Below, piece after piece: positions 18,761 through 28,179 of a stretch of 64,000 bases of DNA. The stretch lies in contig NZ_AUCB01000008.1 in NCBI RefSeq assembly GCF_000429545.1, positions 111,861-175,860 on the forward strand, read 5' to 3'. The DNA is from Arenibacter certesii DSM 19833 (GTDB lineage: Bacteria > Bacteroidota > Bacteroidia > Flavobacteriales > Flavobacteriaceae). A program made the position numbers and the translations under genes. The stretch's first letter is position 1; each line of letters starts with the position of its first letter. The notes below the pieces were generated by a model that saw only the letters and a program-made list of their open reading frames with translations, was not told the origin of the DNA and ran no database searches.

Positions 18761-18768
18761 ATTATTAT

Positions 18769-19317
18769 ATGGAATCATTTTACCTTGAATATAAGAACGA
18801 ACTGGTAGGTACTGTTCTATGCTTACTAACACTGATGATATTAAAATATTTCGGTGCGAAAACCATCAGAAAAGTTGGTAAACTTAGCGACATTAATGAA
18901 GTTAGAACTCGCTTGATCGTAAAATACTCTACTATTGGTCTAACTGGTTTTGGCATTCTTGCTCTAATCCTAATTTGGGGAGTAGATTTCAAGGAAATTG
19001 GGCTGGTATTCTCCTCAGTTTTTGCAGTAATAGGGGTCGCATTGTTTGCACAATGGTCCATTTTAAGTAATATTACAGCCGGAATTATCTTGTTTTTCTC
19101 CTTCCCTTTTAAAATTGGGGATAGGATTAAAATAATGGACAAAGAGATAGAATTGCCAAATGAAATTTATATAATTGAAGATATAAGGGCTTTTCACATT
19201 CATCTCAGGAGGAAAAATGGGGAACTCTTTACCTATCCCAACAATTTAATGCTCCAGAAAGCAATAGGTTTAGCAGCCACTTACGAACAATCTATGGATA
19301 ATTCCAGTGATTTGTAG
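18769..19317 (+). CDS. Short MscS-type mechanosensitive channel family protein
   Basis: 182 residues, shorter than E. coli MscS (286). Three hydrophobic segments lie at about 10-25, 55-75 and 80-110. The pore-lining helix and beta-domain entry are recognisable in GVALFAQWSILSNITAGI and FPFKIGDRIKI. The beta domain follows to about residue 165, and the C-terminal alpha/beta cage of MscS is missing. Short forms like this are common in Flavobacteriia, so it need not be truncated by mutation. Role inferred: release of osmolytes under osmotic downshift. It starts 8 bp after the lipoprotein gene. Confidence 0.85.
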   Translation: MESFYLEYKNELVGTVLCLLTLMILKYFGAKTIRKVGKLSDINEVRTRLIVKYSTIGLTGFGILALILIWGVDFKEIGLVFSSVFAVIGVALFAQWSILSNITAGIILFFSFPFKIGDRIKIMDKEIELPNEIYIIEDIRAFHIHLRRKNGELFTYPNNLMLQKAIGLAATYEQSMDNSSDL

Positions 19318-19363
19318 ACTGTTAAAGAACTCGTAAAATTCAACTCTAGCTCACATATATTTT

Positions 19364-19371
19364 TATATTTG
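19364..19371 (+). promoter_or_regulatory. Candidate -7 promoter element for the deacetylase-symporter genes
   Basis: TATATTTG matches the Bacteroidota -7 consensus TAnnTTTG exactly and lies 23 bp before the PIG-L start codon. A matching TTTG about 19 bp upstream is not obvious, so the call rests on one box. Confidence 0.4.
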
Positions 19372-19394
19372 AAAACCAACTAAAACAACATTAT

Positions 19395-21911
19395 ATGCGC
19401 TCTTTTTGGGTATTCTTTTTTGGAATATTAATATCGTGCAACCTTATTCTATCGCAATCACCCAAATATAGTAGTTCATCGGATATTTACCATTCACTAC
19501 AAAAACTGAACTTTTTGGGTACGGCATTGTACGTGGCAGCGCATCCAGATGATGAAAACACCAAACTCATTTCTTATCTTTCCAATGAAGTAAAAGCTAA
19601 AACCGCGTACCTCTCCCTTACACGTGGCGATGGTGGCCAAAATCTAATTGGACCAGAACTTCGAGAGCTATTGGGCGTACTACGAACACAAGAACTGCTA
19701 GCGGCGAGACGCATAGATGGAGGTAGTCAATTCTTTACTAGAGCCAATGATTTTGGTTATTCCAAACATCCAAAAGAGACGCTCAAAGTTTGGAAAAAGG
19801 ATGAAGTATTGCGCGATATGATTTGGATTATCCGTAATCTAAAACCAGATGTAATTATTAACCGGTTTGATCATCGCACTCCAGGTTCCACTCACGGACA
19901 TCATACTTCGTCCGCAATGCTAAGCGTTGAGGCTTTTGATATGGCTGCGGATCCAACACTTTATCCCGAACATCTAAACTCTACCTCTATATGGCAGCCC
20001 AAACGATTATTTTTTAATACCTCGTGGTGGTTCTATGGTAGCGAAGAAAATTTTAAAAATTCCGATAAATCCAATATGCTAAATTTCGACGTTGGAACCT
20101 ATTATCCTTTAAGTGGATTATCTAACAATGAAATTGCGGCCCTTGCCAGTAGCCAACATTTATGTCAAGGTTTTGGGAGAATGAGCAACCGTGGCAGTGA
20201 AATGGAATATCTAGAGCTCCTTAAAGGAGACCTTCCAAGTAACGGGTCCAATATTTTTGAAGGGATTAACACCAGTTGGTCCAGAATAGAGGGTGGAGAA
20301 GCTGTAGGGGAGATTCTATATGATTTGGAGAATAATTTTAATTTCAAGGACCCTTCTATCCATTTACCAGAGCTATTGGCGGGATATAAGGAGTTAAAAA
20401 AGGTGAAAGATGATCATTGGCGCAATATTAAACTAAAAGAACTTGAGCATATTATCCTTTCCGTAAGCGGATTATTTCTAGAGGCTACTGTTGCTGAGCC
20501 AACGATGTACCAAGGCGGAAAAACAACTGTAAATATTGAAGCCGTCAACAGAAGTAATTCTAAAATTGTGCTTAAGAGTGTCGCTTTGACGAACACGCCA
20601 AGAACGACAAAATTGATCCCCCTCCTGGAAAATAAGAGAGAATTGTTTCAATTAGAGCTTCAAATACCCAACAACACCCCTCTATCTAACCCCTATTGGT
20701 TAAATGAAAAGTGGGATATTGGAATGTACCAAGTCCACGACCAAAGCCTAATTGGTAAACCTGAAACTCCAGCTGCATTCCATGTGATGTTTGAAGTTGA
20801 GTTTAATGGATATCCGATTACTATAACCAAGCCCGTGGTCTACAGGTATTCCAAACCGGATAAAGGAGAAATATACCAGCCGTTTAGTATATTGCCAAAA
20901 GCTACGGCCAGTTTTAAGGATAAAGTAATCATCTTTGCTGATGATCAACCAAAAGAAATACCCGTAACCATACAAGCCCATAAAGATAATATAGAAGGCA
21001 AAATTCAGCTTCGCGTTGGAGAAGGTTGGAAGGTAGATCAGGAGACAAAACCATTTAAAATTTCCAATAAAGGGGATAAACAGACTATTCGCTTTTTATT
21101 GACTCCCCCAATAACAGAGAACGAAAACTATATCTCCCCAATTATATGGGTAGATGGCATGGAAATTTCTAAAGAATTGATTGAAATTGATTACGACCAT
21201 ATTCCCAAACAAACAATATTATTACCCGCCGAAGCGAAGGTAGTACGTTTGGACATTAAAAAATCAGGTAATAAGATAGGATATATCAAAGGTGCTGGCG
21301 ATGAAATCCCCATTAGTTTAAAGCAAATTGGGTATGATGTTTCCTTCATTGAACCAGAATTGATAAATTCCGGATCTTTAAAAAAATATGACGCTATTGT
21401 GGTAGGGATAAGAGCCTATAATGTAATAGACGAATTGAAGTTTAAACAACGTTACTTATTGGATTACGTTAAGAATGGTGGCAACTTAATTCTTCAATAT
21501 AATACCACCGACAATAAGGTGACCAGCATGGAAAATCTTGCCCCCTACCCCCTAAACATATCTAGAGATCGGGTAACCGATGAAAATTCTGAAGTGAAGA
21601 TACTGGCAAACAACCATCCAATTGTAAATTACCCTAACAAAATAACCCTAGACGATTTTAATGGATGGGTACAGGAGCGCGGCTTATATTTCCCCAATCA
21701 ATGGGCAAAAGAGTTCACTCCCATATTATCTATGCAAGATAATGGTGAAGACCCTATAAAAGGTAGTCTGCTTGTTGCACCTTATGGAGAGGGATATTAT
21801 GTTTATACTGGATTGAGTTTCTTTAGGGAACTCCCTGTTGGAGTTATAGGTGCTTATAGACTATTTGCCAATATGCTTTCCCTAAGTCAAAAAGATTCAG
21901 AGAATAAATAA
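19395..21911 (+). CDS. Secreted PIG-L/LmbE-family deacetylase, large multidomain type
   Basis: 838 residues. A signal peptide covers about 1-20 (cleavage near LSQS). The LmbE zinc site is AAHPDDENT (His50, Asp52, Asp53 region), with HGHH at 167-170 providing the second ligand group; SLTRGDGGQN is the typical companion motif. This domain ends near residue 290. It is followed by beta-sandwich regions to about 640 and a C-terminal class I glutamine amidotransferase-like domain (about 650-830; YDAIVVGIRAYN, GGNLILQY). Family members deacetylate N-acetylglucosaminyl groups; the extracytoplasmic location suggests an acetylated sugar substrate, which is inference. Followed by a 33-residue membrane peptide and a symporter in the same direction. 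Confidence 0.88.
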   Translation: MRSFWVFFFGILISCNLILSQSPKYSSSSDIYHSLQKLNFLGTALYVAAHPDDENTKLISYLSNEVKAKTAYLSLTRGDGGQNLIGPELRELLGVLRTQELLAARRIDGGSQFFTRANDFGYSKHPKETLKVWKKDEVLRDMIWIIRNLKPDVIINRFDHRTPGSTHGHHTSSAMLSVEAFDMAADPTLYPEHLNSTSIWQPKRLFFNTSWWFYGSEENFKNSDKSNMLNFDVGTYYPLSGLSNNEIAALASSQHLCQGFGRMSNRGSEMEYLELLKGDLPSNGSNIFEGINTSWSRIEGGEAVGEILYDLENNFNFKDPSIHLPELLAGYKELKKVKDDHWRNIKLKELEHIILSVSGLFLEATVAEPTMYQGGKTTVNIEAVNRSNSKIVLKSVALTNTPRTTKLIPLLENKRELFQLELQIPNNTPLSNPYWLNEKWDIGMYQVHDQSLIGKPETPAAFHVMFEVEFNGYPITITKPVVYRYSKPDKGEIYQPFSILPKATASFKDKVIIFADDQPKEIPVTIQAHKDNIEGKIQLRVGEGWKVDQETKPFKISNKGDKQTIRFLLTPPITENENYISPIIWVDGMEISKELIEIDYDHIPKQTILLPAEAKVVRLDIKKSGNKIGYIKGAGDEIPISLKQIGYDVSFIEPELINSGSLKKYDAIVVGIRAYNVIDELKFKQRYLLDYVKNGGNLILQYNTTDNKVTSMENLAPYPLNISRDRVTDENSEVKILANNHPIVNYPNKITLDDFNGWVQERGLYFPNQWAKEFTPILSMQDNGEDPIKGSLLVAPYGEGYYVYTGLSFFRELPVGVIGAYRLFANMLSLSQKDSENK

Positions 21912-21921
21912 AAGGATAACT

Positions 21922-22023
21922 ATGCAAGATAAATTCATTTGGAAGAAAGAGTACACCTTAGTCATTGTCTTGAATGCACTGTATATCATCATCTTTTACT
22001 TAATAATGACCGCAAACCAATAA
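21922..22023 (+). CDS. Small membrane protein of 33 residues between deacetylase and symporter
   Basis: ATG at 21922, stop TAA at 22021-22023. An AAAGGA at 21911-21916 acts as a good ribosome-binding site. The product is 33 residues: a charged N-terminus (MQDKFIWKKEYT), one hydrophobic helix of about 17 residues (VIVLNALYIIIFYLIM) and a short polar tail. It is 10 bp after the deacetylase gene and 1 bp before the symporter start, so it sits fully inside the operon. This spacing and the clean helix argue for a real gene. Role inferred: accessory subunit of the symporter. Similar tiny proteins beside SSS transporters occur in other bacteria, but I cannot confirm homology. Confidence 0.65.
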   Translation: MQDKFIWKKEYTLVIVLNALYIIIFYLIMTANQ

Positions 22024-22024
22024 T

Positions 22025-23731
22025 ATGGCAACTATTGATTGGATTATACTTGGGGGTACACTGCTTTTTATTGTCGCTTTTGGCGTCTGGAAAACAAAAG
22101 GCAGCAAAGATGTAAACGATTATGTACTTGGTGGCAAGTCAGCACAATGGTGGACCATAGGACTATCTGTAATGGCGACACAGGCAAGTGCAATCACTTT
22201 TTTATCCACACCAGGCCAAGCGTATCATGATGGAATGGGATTTGTTCAGTTCTATTTTGGACTCCCCTTGGCTATGATTATTATCTGTATTGTATTTATA
22301 CCCCTTTATCATCGCCTTAAAGTCTACACGGCCTACGAATTTTTAGAAAATCGATTCGATTTAAAAACAAGATCTCTAACGGCATTACTGTTTCTTATTC
22401 AACGGGGTCTTTCAGCAGGGATTACCATCTACGCCCCCTCTATTATCTTATCTGCTGTACTGGGTTGGAATTTGCACACACTTAATATCATTATAGGTAT
22501 ATTGGTAATTATTTACACGGTAACGGGAGGAACTAAAGCTGTAAGTGTTACTCAAAAACAACAAATGTTCATTATAATGACGGGAATGTTTATAGCATTC
22601 TTCTTTATTTTGGGCTTTTTACCAGAAAACATCACATTTAACAAAGCTTTAAAGATAGCGGGGGCCAGTGATAAGTTAAATATATTGGATTTTGATTTTA
22701 ACACAACTAGCAGATACACTTTTTGGAGTGGTATAACAGGAGGACTATTCCTTTCCCTTGCTTATTTTGGAACAGATCAAAGTCAGGTACAACGCTATCT
22801 TTCTGGAAGGTCTGTCCGAGAAAGTCAGCTAGGGCTCATATTTAACGGAATTTTGAAGATCCCCATGCAATTCTTTATTCTTTTGGTTGGGGTGATGGTT
22901 TTCGTGTTTTTCCAGTACAACCACTCGCCTTTAAACTTTAATCCCTCTGCTACCAAAGCCGTAATGAACTCTTCCTACGCTTCTGATTACAAACTCTTGG
23001 AGCAAGAGCATCTTAGTTTGGAGGTAGAAAAGAGAATTGCACAAAATAAATTTTCAGCTGCGTTAGACCTCCAAGAATATGATGCTACGCAAAATGCCAA
23101 ACAGCAGATTATTAGCATCAACGAAAAGGAAAAGATGAACCGGGAAGCGGCTAAGGCCCTTATCTCCAAGGCAGATCAAAAAATAGAAACCAATGATAAG
23201 GACTATGTGTTTATCCATTTTATTCTTACCTACCTCCCAAAGGGACTAATTGGACTTCTGCTTGCCGTAATCCTATCGGCTGCCATGTCCTCTACCGCCT
23301 CGGAATTAAATGCATTGGGCACCATTACAGCCTTAGATCTTTACAAGCGAAATAAACGGGAAGAATCATCCCCACTACATTATGTAAAAGCTTCTAAGTT
23401 ATTTACATTATTATGGGGCGTTATCGCAATTATAATTGCAAACTATGCCAATCTATTTGAAAATTTAATACAATTGGTAAATATTATCGGATCAATATTT
23501 TACGGTAATGTGTTAGGCATCTTTTTAATTGCCTTCTTCTTTAAGTATATTAAGGGTAATGCTGTTTTTGTAGCTGCGCTAATTACCCAGATCATTGTTA
23601 TTATAGGGTATAAATATGAATGGATGTCCTATTTATGGCTGAATGCTTTTGGATGTGGGCTGGTTATTTTACTGAGTTTTATCCTAGAAAGCTTTGATCG
23701 CTTGCTAAAAGTGCCACCGGTGAGAGGGTAA
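22025..23731 (+). CDS. Sodium:solute symporter (SSS family)
   Basis: 568 residues with about 13-14 transmembrane helices, starting with an N-out helix DWIILGGTLLFIVAFGVW. SSS hallmarks include the glycine-rich YVLGGKSAQWW near residue 35, ATQASAITF and the sodium-site helix region LSAAMSSTASELNALGT near residue 425. Between helices at about 305 and 395 it carries a charged, coiled-coil-like insert of roughly 80 residues (DYKLLEQEHLSLEVEKR). SSS transporters import sugars, sugar acids, amino acids or vitamins with sodium. Position after a deacetylase and before a LacI/SusCD set suggests a sugar or sialic-acid-like substrate, which is inference. Confidence 0.92.
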   Translation: MATIDWIILGGTLLFIVAFGVWKTKGSKDVNDYVLGGKSAQWWTIGLSVMATQASAITFLSTPGQAYHDGMGFVQFYFGLPLAMIIICIVFIPLYHRLKVYTAYEFLENRFDLKTRSLTALLFLIQRGLSAGITIYAPSIILSAVLGWNLHTLNIIIGILVIIYTVTGGTKAVSVTQKQQMFIIMTGMFIAFFFILGFLPENITFNKALKIAGASDKLNILDFDFNTTSRYTFWSGITGGLFLSLAYFGTDQSQVQRYLSGRSVRESQLGLIFNGILKIPMQFFILLVGVMVFVFFQYNHSPLNFNPSATKAVMNSSYASDYKLLEQEHLSLEVEKRIAQNKFSAALDLQEYDATQNAKQQIISINEKEKMNREAAKALISKADQKIETNDKDYVFIHFILTYLPKGLIGLLLAVILSAAMSSTASELNALGTITALDLYKRNKREESSPLHYVKASKLFTLLWGVIAIIIANYANLFENLIQLVNIIGSIFYGNVLGIFLIAFFFKYIKGNAVFVAALITQIIVIIGYKYEWMSYLWLNAFGCGLVILLSFILESFDRLLKVPPVRG

Positions 23732-23809
23732 TCTAAACCTGTAACTACTTTATAAAGCACCCTAATTTAAAAATTAGCTGTAGCCTCTACTAGAATGGAT
23801 GTAGTGTGG

Positions 23810-23827
23810 ATCCTGAAACTTCAGGAT
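23810..23827. repeat. 18-bp inverted repeat between symporter and lacI
   Basis: ATCCTGAA and TTCAGGAT flank a 2-bp centre. It lies 79 bp after the symporter stop and 111 bp before the LacI-family start. There is no T run, so it is not a good terminator; it may be an operator. Confidence 0.5.
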
Positions 23828-23937
23828 ATCATAGGAATAAGAAATTTATTTACTTTCGTAAGAATATTACTATATTTATAATTTCTTTTACCTATTCATT
23901 ACTAACGTATTCCTTGCCCTCTCCTTAATCTTTACCA

Positions 23938-24978
23938 ATGAATAATAAAAAACATACTATTAAGGACATTGCTAAAATGGCCGGTGTTTCTAAGGGTACC
24001 GTAGATAGGGTTTTACATAAGAGAGGGAATGTTTCCAAGGAGGCCTACGAAAAAGTAGATAGAATACTAAAAAAAATAGATTTTAAGCCAAATCTCCTTG
24101 CCAGTAATTTAAAAAAAAACAAAACCTATTTAATTGGTGTTCTACTTCCAGATCCCAAATTAGAATCCTTTTGGATTTCAGCCAAGAAAGGGATTATAGA
24201 TGCATCAAAAGAATTCAACCCCTTTGGTATTCTAGTAAAGGAATTTTTATATGACCCTAGTAGTAAGGATTCTTTTTGGGAACAATCGCAAAACCTGTTA
24301 AAATCCAATCCAGATGCCCTAATTATGGTTCCTAATTTTTTAAAGGAATCCGAAACGATTTTAAAAACATGCAAGAATGCCAATATTAAGGTTATCACGT
24401 TCAATAATCCAATTAATACGGTAATAGATTACGTTTATATCGGACAAGACCTTCATCAAAGTGGTAAGGTTGCGGCGGGTTTAATAGAAAGAATTATCAA
24501 TAAAAACGACAAAATAGCCATCATCCATATCGATAAGGAGCCACATATGGAGTTAAAGGAAGATGGTTTCAAGGAATATTTTAAAGTGCATAATCCCAAT
24601 GATCACGATATTATTTCCAAAACATTTAGCGCTGTAGATGATACTGGATTTAATGAAAATGTATCCTTATTTTTAAAGGAAAATCCGGAAGTAACAGCTT
24701 TCTTTATTACCAATGCTAAAGCCTATAAATTTCTAAAAGTTTTTAAAAACAAGACCAATAAAGACCTTAAAATTATTGGTTATGATGTTTTAAGAGAAAA
24801 CACCAAGTACCTTCAAGAAGGATGTATAGATTTCCTAATTCATCAAAAACCTTATAGACAAGCCTATTTAAGCATAGCATACGCTGCAGAACATTACCTC
24901 TTTGCAAAAAGCCTGCCCACACATGAATATCTTCCCATCGATATTATTACTTCAGAAAACGCAAAGTACCACCTCTAA
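23938..24978 (+). CDS. LacI-family transcriptional regulator
   Basis: 346 residues. The N-terminal LacI helix-turn-helix is at about 6-30 (TIKDIAKMAGVSKGTVDRVL), with the hinge helix near NLLASNLKKN at about 53-62. A periplasmic-binding-protein-like effector domain covers 65-340 (YLIGVLLPDPKLESFW at its start, GYDVLRENTKYLQEG near 280), with a sugar-binding-type cleft. It is placed directly before susC, with a perfect palindrome of LacI-operator type in the intervening region (25040-25053). It probably controls susCD and perhaps the deacetylase-symporter genes. The effector is likely a sugar, identity unknown. Confidence 0.93.
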   Translation: MNNKKHTIKDIAKMAGVSKGTVDRVLHKRGNVSKEAYEKVDRILKKIDFKPNLLASNLKKNKTYLIGVLLPDPKLESFWISAKKGIIDASKEFNPFGILVKEFLYDPSSKDSFWEQSQNLLKSNPDALIMVPNFLKESETILKTCKNANIKVITFNNPINTVIDYVYIGQDLHQSGKVAAGLIERIINKNDKIAIIHIDKEPHMELKEDGFKEYFKVHNPNDHDIISKTFSAVDDTGFNENVSLFLKENPEVTAFFITNAKAYKFLKVFKNKTNKDLKIIGYDVLRENTKYLQEGCIDFLIHQKPYRQAYLSIAYAAEHYLFAKSLPTHEYLPIDIITSENAKYHL

Positions 24979-25039
24979 CCAATAGATCCTGGATTGATGA
25001 ATTATACGAAATTTTGAGTTATACTGACTTTTTCAAATT

Positions 25040-25053
25040 TGTGCTCGAGCACA
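25040..25053. promoter_or_regulatory. Candidate LacI-type operator upstream of susC
   Basis: TGTGCTCGAGCACA is a perfect 14-bp palindrome centred on CG, the usual form of LacI-family operators. It lies 62 bp downstream of the lacI stop and just upstream of the predicted susC promoter (25069-25099). Confidence 0.6.
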
Positions 25054-25068
25054 TTTACATAAAATCTG

Positions 25069-25099
25069 TTTGTCAAGTGAAATATTTAACATACTTTCG
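25069..25099 (+). promoter_or_regulatory. Candidate sigma-ABfr promoter of susC
   Basis: TTTG at 25069-25072 and TACTTTCG at 25092-25099 are separated by 19 bp, matching the Bacteroidota layout TTTG-N19-TAnnTTTG with one mismatch. Predicted start near 25104 leaves a leader of about 48 nt before the susC ATG. Confidence 0.55.
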
Positions 25100-25151
25100 C
25101 TATTAACTTAATTTTAACAGTCAACCAATTTCTAACTCAAAATGATTAATT

Positions 25152-28100
25152 ATGTTCAAAAAACTGATATTCTTTTTAATACTTGCTTTTGGGATTCAGC
25201 CCCTGCTGGCTCAAAATAAAACTTTGACCGGAGTGGTCACTGATGCTACCGATGGTTCTCCTTTACCTGGTGTAAATATTCTTGTACAGGGAAGCCCTGT
25301 TGGTACACAGACCGATTTTGATGGAAATTATACCATTGAAGCTTCTAGCGGTGATGTTTTAGTCTTTTCATTTATAGGGATGAGATCCCAATCTATTTCC
25401 GTTGGTACTTCAAACACCATAAACGTTTCCATGGAAGGTGACGCTGAACAATTGGGCGAAGTAGTCGTTACGGCATTAGGGATCAAAAGACAGGCAAAGG
25501 CGCTTACCTATTCCCAACAATCCGTACAATCTGACGAGTTAACAAAAACTAGGGACCCTAATTTCATGAATAGTATTGCTGGTAAGGCCGCAGGTGTTGA
25601 AATTAAGAAGAGTACTTCTGGAGCAGGTGGTTCTACCCAAATAGTACTAAGAGGAAATAAGTCTTTAAGCGGAGATAGCTCTCCGTTGTTTGTAATAGAT
25701 GGTATTCCTATGGCAAATAATAAGGGATCACAACCAGGTATGTGGGGTGGCACTGACGGTGGAGATGGTCTATCGGCAATTAATCCAGATGATATTGCCA
25801 GTATCAGTATCCTTAAAGGATCTAACGCTGCCGTACTTTATGGGAGCCAAGGTGCAAACGGAGTTGTTCTTATAACCACGAAACAAGGTGTTTCTGGAAA
25901 AACTACCGTGACATTAAATTCTGGTTATACCTTTGAGCATTTCCTAGAACTTCCAGATCTTCAGTTTAAATATGGAGCTATTGGAAACGCAAAGGAAAGT
26001 TGGTCTACAACACCAGGGGATTATCAAAATAATTATGTAGAAGAGTTTTTTCAAACAGGTCATAATTTCAATAACACCTTAACTGTTAGTGGTGGTAATG
26101 ATAAGACTTCAGCCTATTTCTCTTATGGAAACACAACTGCTTCTGGTATTACCCCGGAAAACAAGTATCAAAAGAACAACTTTACCTTTAAGCAATCTAC
26201 AAAAATGTTTAACGATAAGGTTACTGTTACTTCCAATGTAATTATGGCCTTAGAAGAAACTAAGAACAGGTTGCCTTCTGGATATTACTTAAATCCGCTT
26301 ACTGGACTTTATATGTTCCCCAGAAATCGTAATTTTTATGATTTTAAGAATAACTATCAAGTTTTTAATGAAGATAGAAATTTATATGCACAAAACTGGT
26401 TTGTTAGCGATCATCATCAGTCAAATCCATATTGGATAATTAATAAGGAACCTAGAACGGACGAGAGTAAAAGGATCATTGGTAGTTTAAATATTGCTTA
26501 TGACATCACGGAAGAACTTGCATTACAAGTTAGAGGGAACTATGACTATGCTGTAAAAGAATATGAACAGCAACATGCAGCAACATCCAATAGCACCAAC
26601 GTTCATCCTAAAGGAGCTTGGGACTATAAAAAATATGATGATAAGTTAGCCTATACCGATGTCATCCTTACTTACAACACCGATTTATCTGAAACTATAA
26701 GCTTTAATGGAGTACTTGGTGGAAGTTATCAGAAAACAATTTATGGGGACGGAGTAAGCGTTAATACGGGAACCGATGGTTTATTATATCCCAATCAGTA
26801 TTTATTTCAAAACTTACCCAACAATGTGCAGGTACAGTCAACATATGGTGGTTCCGTTATTAAACAAGGAGTTTTTGCCAACGTTCAGTTAGGATATAAA
26901 GAAATGCTATTTTTAGATCTTGCAGGAAGAAATGACTGGGCGTCCACTTTGGCGCTTACAGGAAATGACTCTTATTTTTATCCTTCAATTGGAGTTACCG
27001 CTGTTGTAAGTGATATGTTTAACCTACCAGAGAATATTAGTTTTGGGAAGTTAAGGGCATCGTATACCCAAGTAGGTAACGAAGTGCCATTTAATAGAAT
27101 AAATCCTCAAAATTCTATTTCCGTAAATGGCGGTGTGAATAGAAATACGGTTAAACCATTTTTTGATGCAAAACCTGAAATCATTACTAGTTTGGAGTTT
27201 GGTACCGATTGGCGATTTTTCCAAAACCGTTTAGCTTTTGATTTTACGTACTACAATATAATTAGTAATGATCAGTTTATCGAAATCCCCTTGTTACAAT
27301 CCGAGTCTGAAGGTGGATATACCACTAAATTTATCAACGCTGGAGAGGTTACCAATAAAGGGGTGGAAATAACCTTAAGTGCAACTCCTATACGAACAGA
27401 TGATGTAGAATGGGTAACGGCCTTCAATTTCACAAAAAACGTTAATGAAATCGTGGATTTAGGTCCAGATGATGATAAGGAAATTAACCTAGGTTCCTCT
27501 GAAGGGTATACCTCAAAATTAAAAAAAGGCGGTTCTTTTAATGATATTTACGTTCGTAAATACGTAAGAGATGAACAAGGACGTATTGTTTTTGATGCCG
27601 GTAAACCTACTAGGACTCCTTTAGCCGAATTTATTGGGAATTTAGACCCAGAATGGTCATTAGGTTGGAATAACAACTTTAGTTATAAAAGGATCAATTT
27701 AGGTGTTCAAATTAATGGTAAGTTCGGAGGTAAGGTATTTAGTCAAACAGAGTCCATGTTAGATGGCGCTGGGGTATCGCAAAGATCTGCGGATGCGCGT
27801 GATGCTGGTGGCGTTACTGTTAACGGTGTGGACAAGACCTCGGGAAGTGCTATTACAACTGTAGGGGCTGAAACTTGGTATAGGGCCATTGGAGATCGTA
27901 ACGGGGTTGGAGAGGCTTATGTATATGACCGTACTAATATTAGATTGAGCCAGTTATCTCTAGGTTATAATATAGATGTTGACAAACTGGGACTTCCTAT
28001 CAAAGCAGCTACTTTATCCTTTATTGGAAACAACCTATTCTTTATCAGTAAGGAAGCTCCTTTTGATCCAGAATTGGCAATGAGCACAACTCGAAATTCA

Positions 28101-28169
28101 CAGGGGTTGGATAATTTCAACCTACCCTCAACAGGTACTTATGGTTTTAATCTTAAAGTAACATTTTAA
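25152..28169 (+). CDS. SusC/RagA-family TonB-linked outer membrane transporter
   Basis: 1005 residues. A signal peptide (about 1-20, cleavage after LLAQ) is followed by a carboxypeptidase-regulatory-like domain (GVVTDATDGSPLPGVNI at 27-43). The TonB plug begins near ELGEVVVTALGIKRQ (about 100) and includes LVVIDGIPM-type plug loops. A 22-strand beta-barrel ends in the aromatic terminus GFNLKVTF. These barrels take up glycans or peptides together with a SusD lid lipoprotein. The SusC sequence is on the short side of the family but looks complete. SusD follows after 10 bp; the LacI gene and palindrome precede it. Confidence 0.95.
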   Translation: MFKKLIFFLILAFGIQPLLAQNKTLTGVVTDATDGSPLPGVNILVQGSPVGTQTDFDGNYTIEASSGDVLVFSFIGMRSQSISVGTSNTINVSMEGDAEQLGEVVVTALGIKRQAKALTYSQQSVQSDELTKTRDPNFMNSIAGKAAGVEIKKSTSGAGGSTQIVLRGNKSLSGDSSPLFVIDGIPMANNKGSQPGMWGGTDGGDGLSAINPDDIASISILKGSNAAVLYGSQGANGVVLITTKQGVSGKTTVTLNSGYTFEHFLELPDLQFKYGAIGNAKESWSTTPGDYQNNYVEEFFQTGHNFNNTLTVSGGNDKTSAYFSYGNTTASGITPENKYQKNNFTFKQSTKMFNDKVTVTSNVIMALEETKNRLPSGYYLNPLTGLYMFPRNRNFYDFKNNYQVFNEDRNLYAQNWFVSDHHQSNPYWIINKEPRTDESKRIIGSLNIAYDITEELALQVRGNYDYAVKEYEQQHAATSNSTNVHPKGAWDYKKYDDKLAYTDVILTYNTDLSETISFNGVLGGSYQKTIYGDGVSVNTGTDGLLYPNQYLFQNLPNNVQVQSTYGGSVIKQGVFANVQLGYKEMLFLDLAGRNDWASTLALTGNDSYFYPSIGVTAVVSDMFNLPENISFGKLRASYTQVGNEVPFNRINPQNSISVNGGVNRNTVKPFFDAKPEIITSLEFGTDWRFFQNRLAFDFTYYNIISNDQFIEIPLLQSESEGGYTTKFINAGEVTNKGVEITLSATPIRTDDVEWVTAFNFTKNVNEIVDLGPDDDKEINLGSSEGYTSKLKKGGSFNDIYVRKYVRDEQGRIVFDAGKPTRTPLAEFIGNLDPEWSLGWNNNFSYKRINLGVQINGKFGGKVFSQTESMLDGAGVSQRSADARDAGGVTVNGVDKTSGSAITTVGAETWYRAIGDRNGVGEAYVYDRTNIRLSQLSLGYNIDVDKLGLPIKAATLSFIGNNLFFISKEAPFDPELAMSTTRNSQGLDNFNLPSTGTYGFNLKVTF

Positions 28170-28179
28170 TTTATAACAA

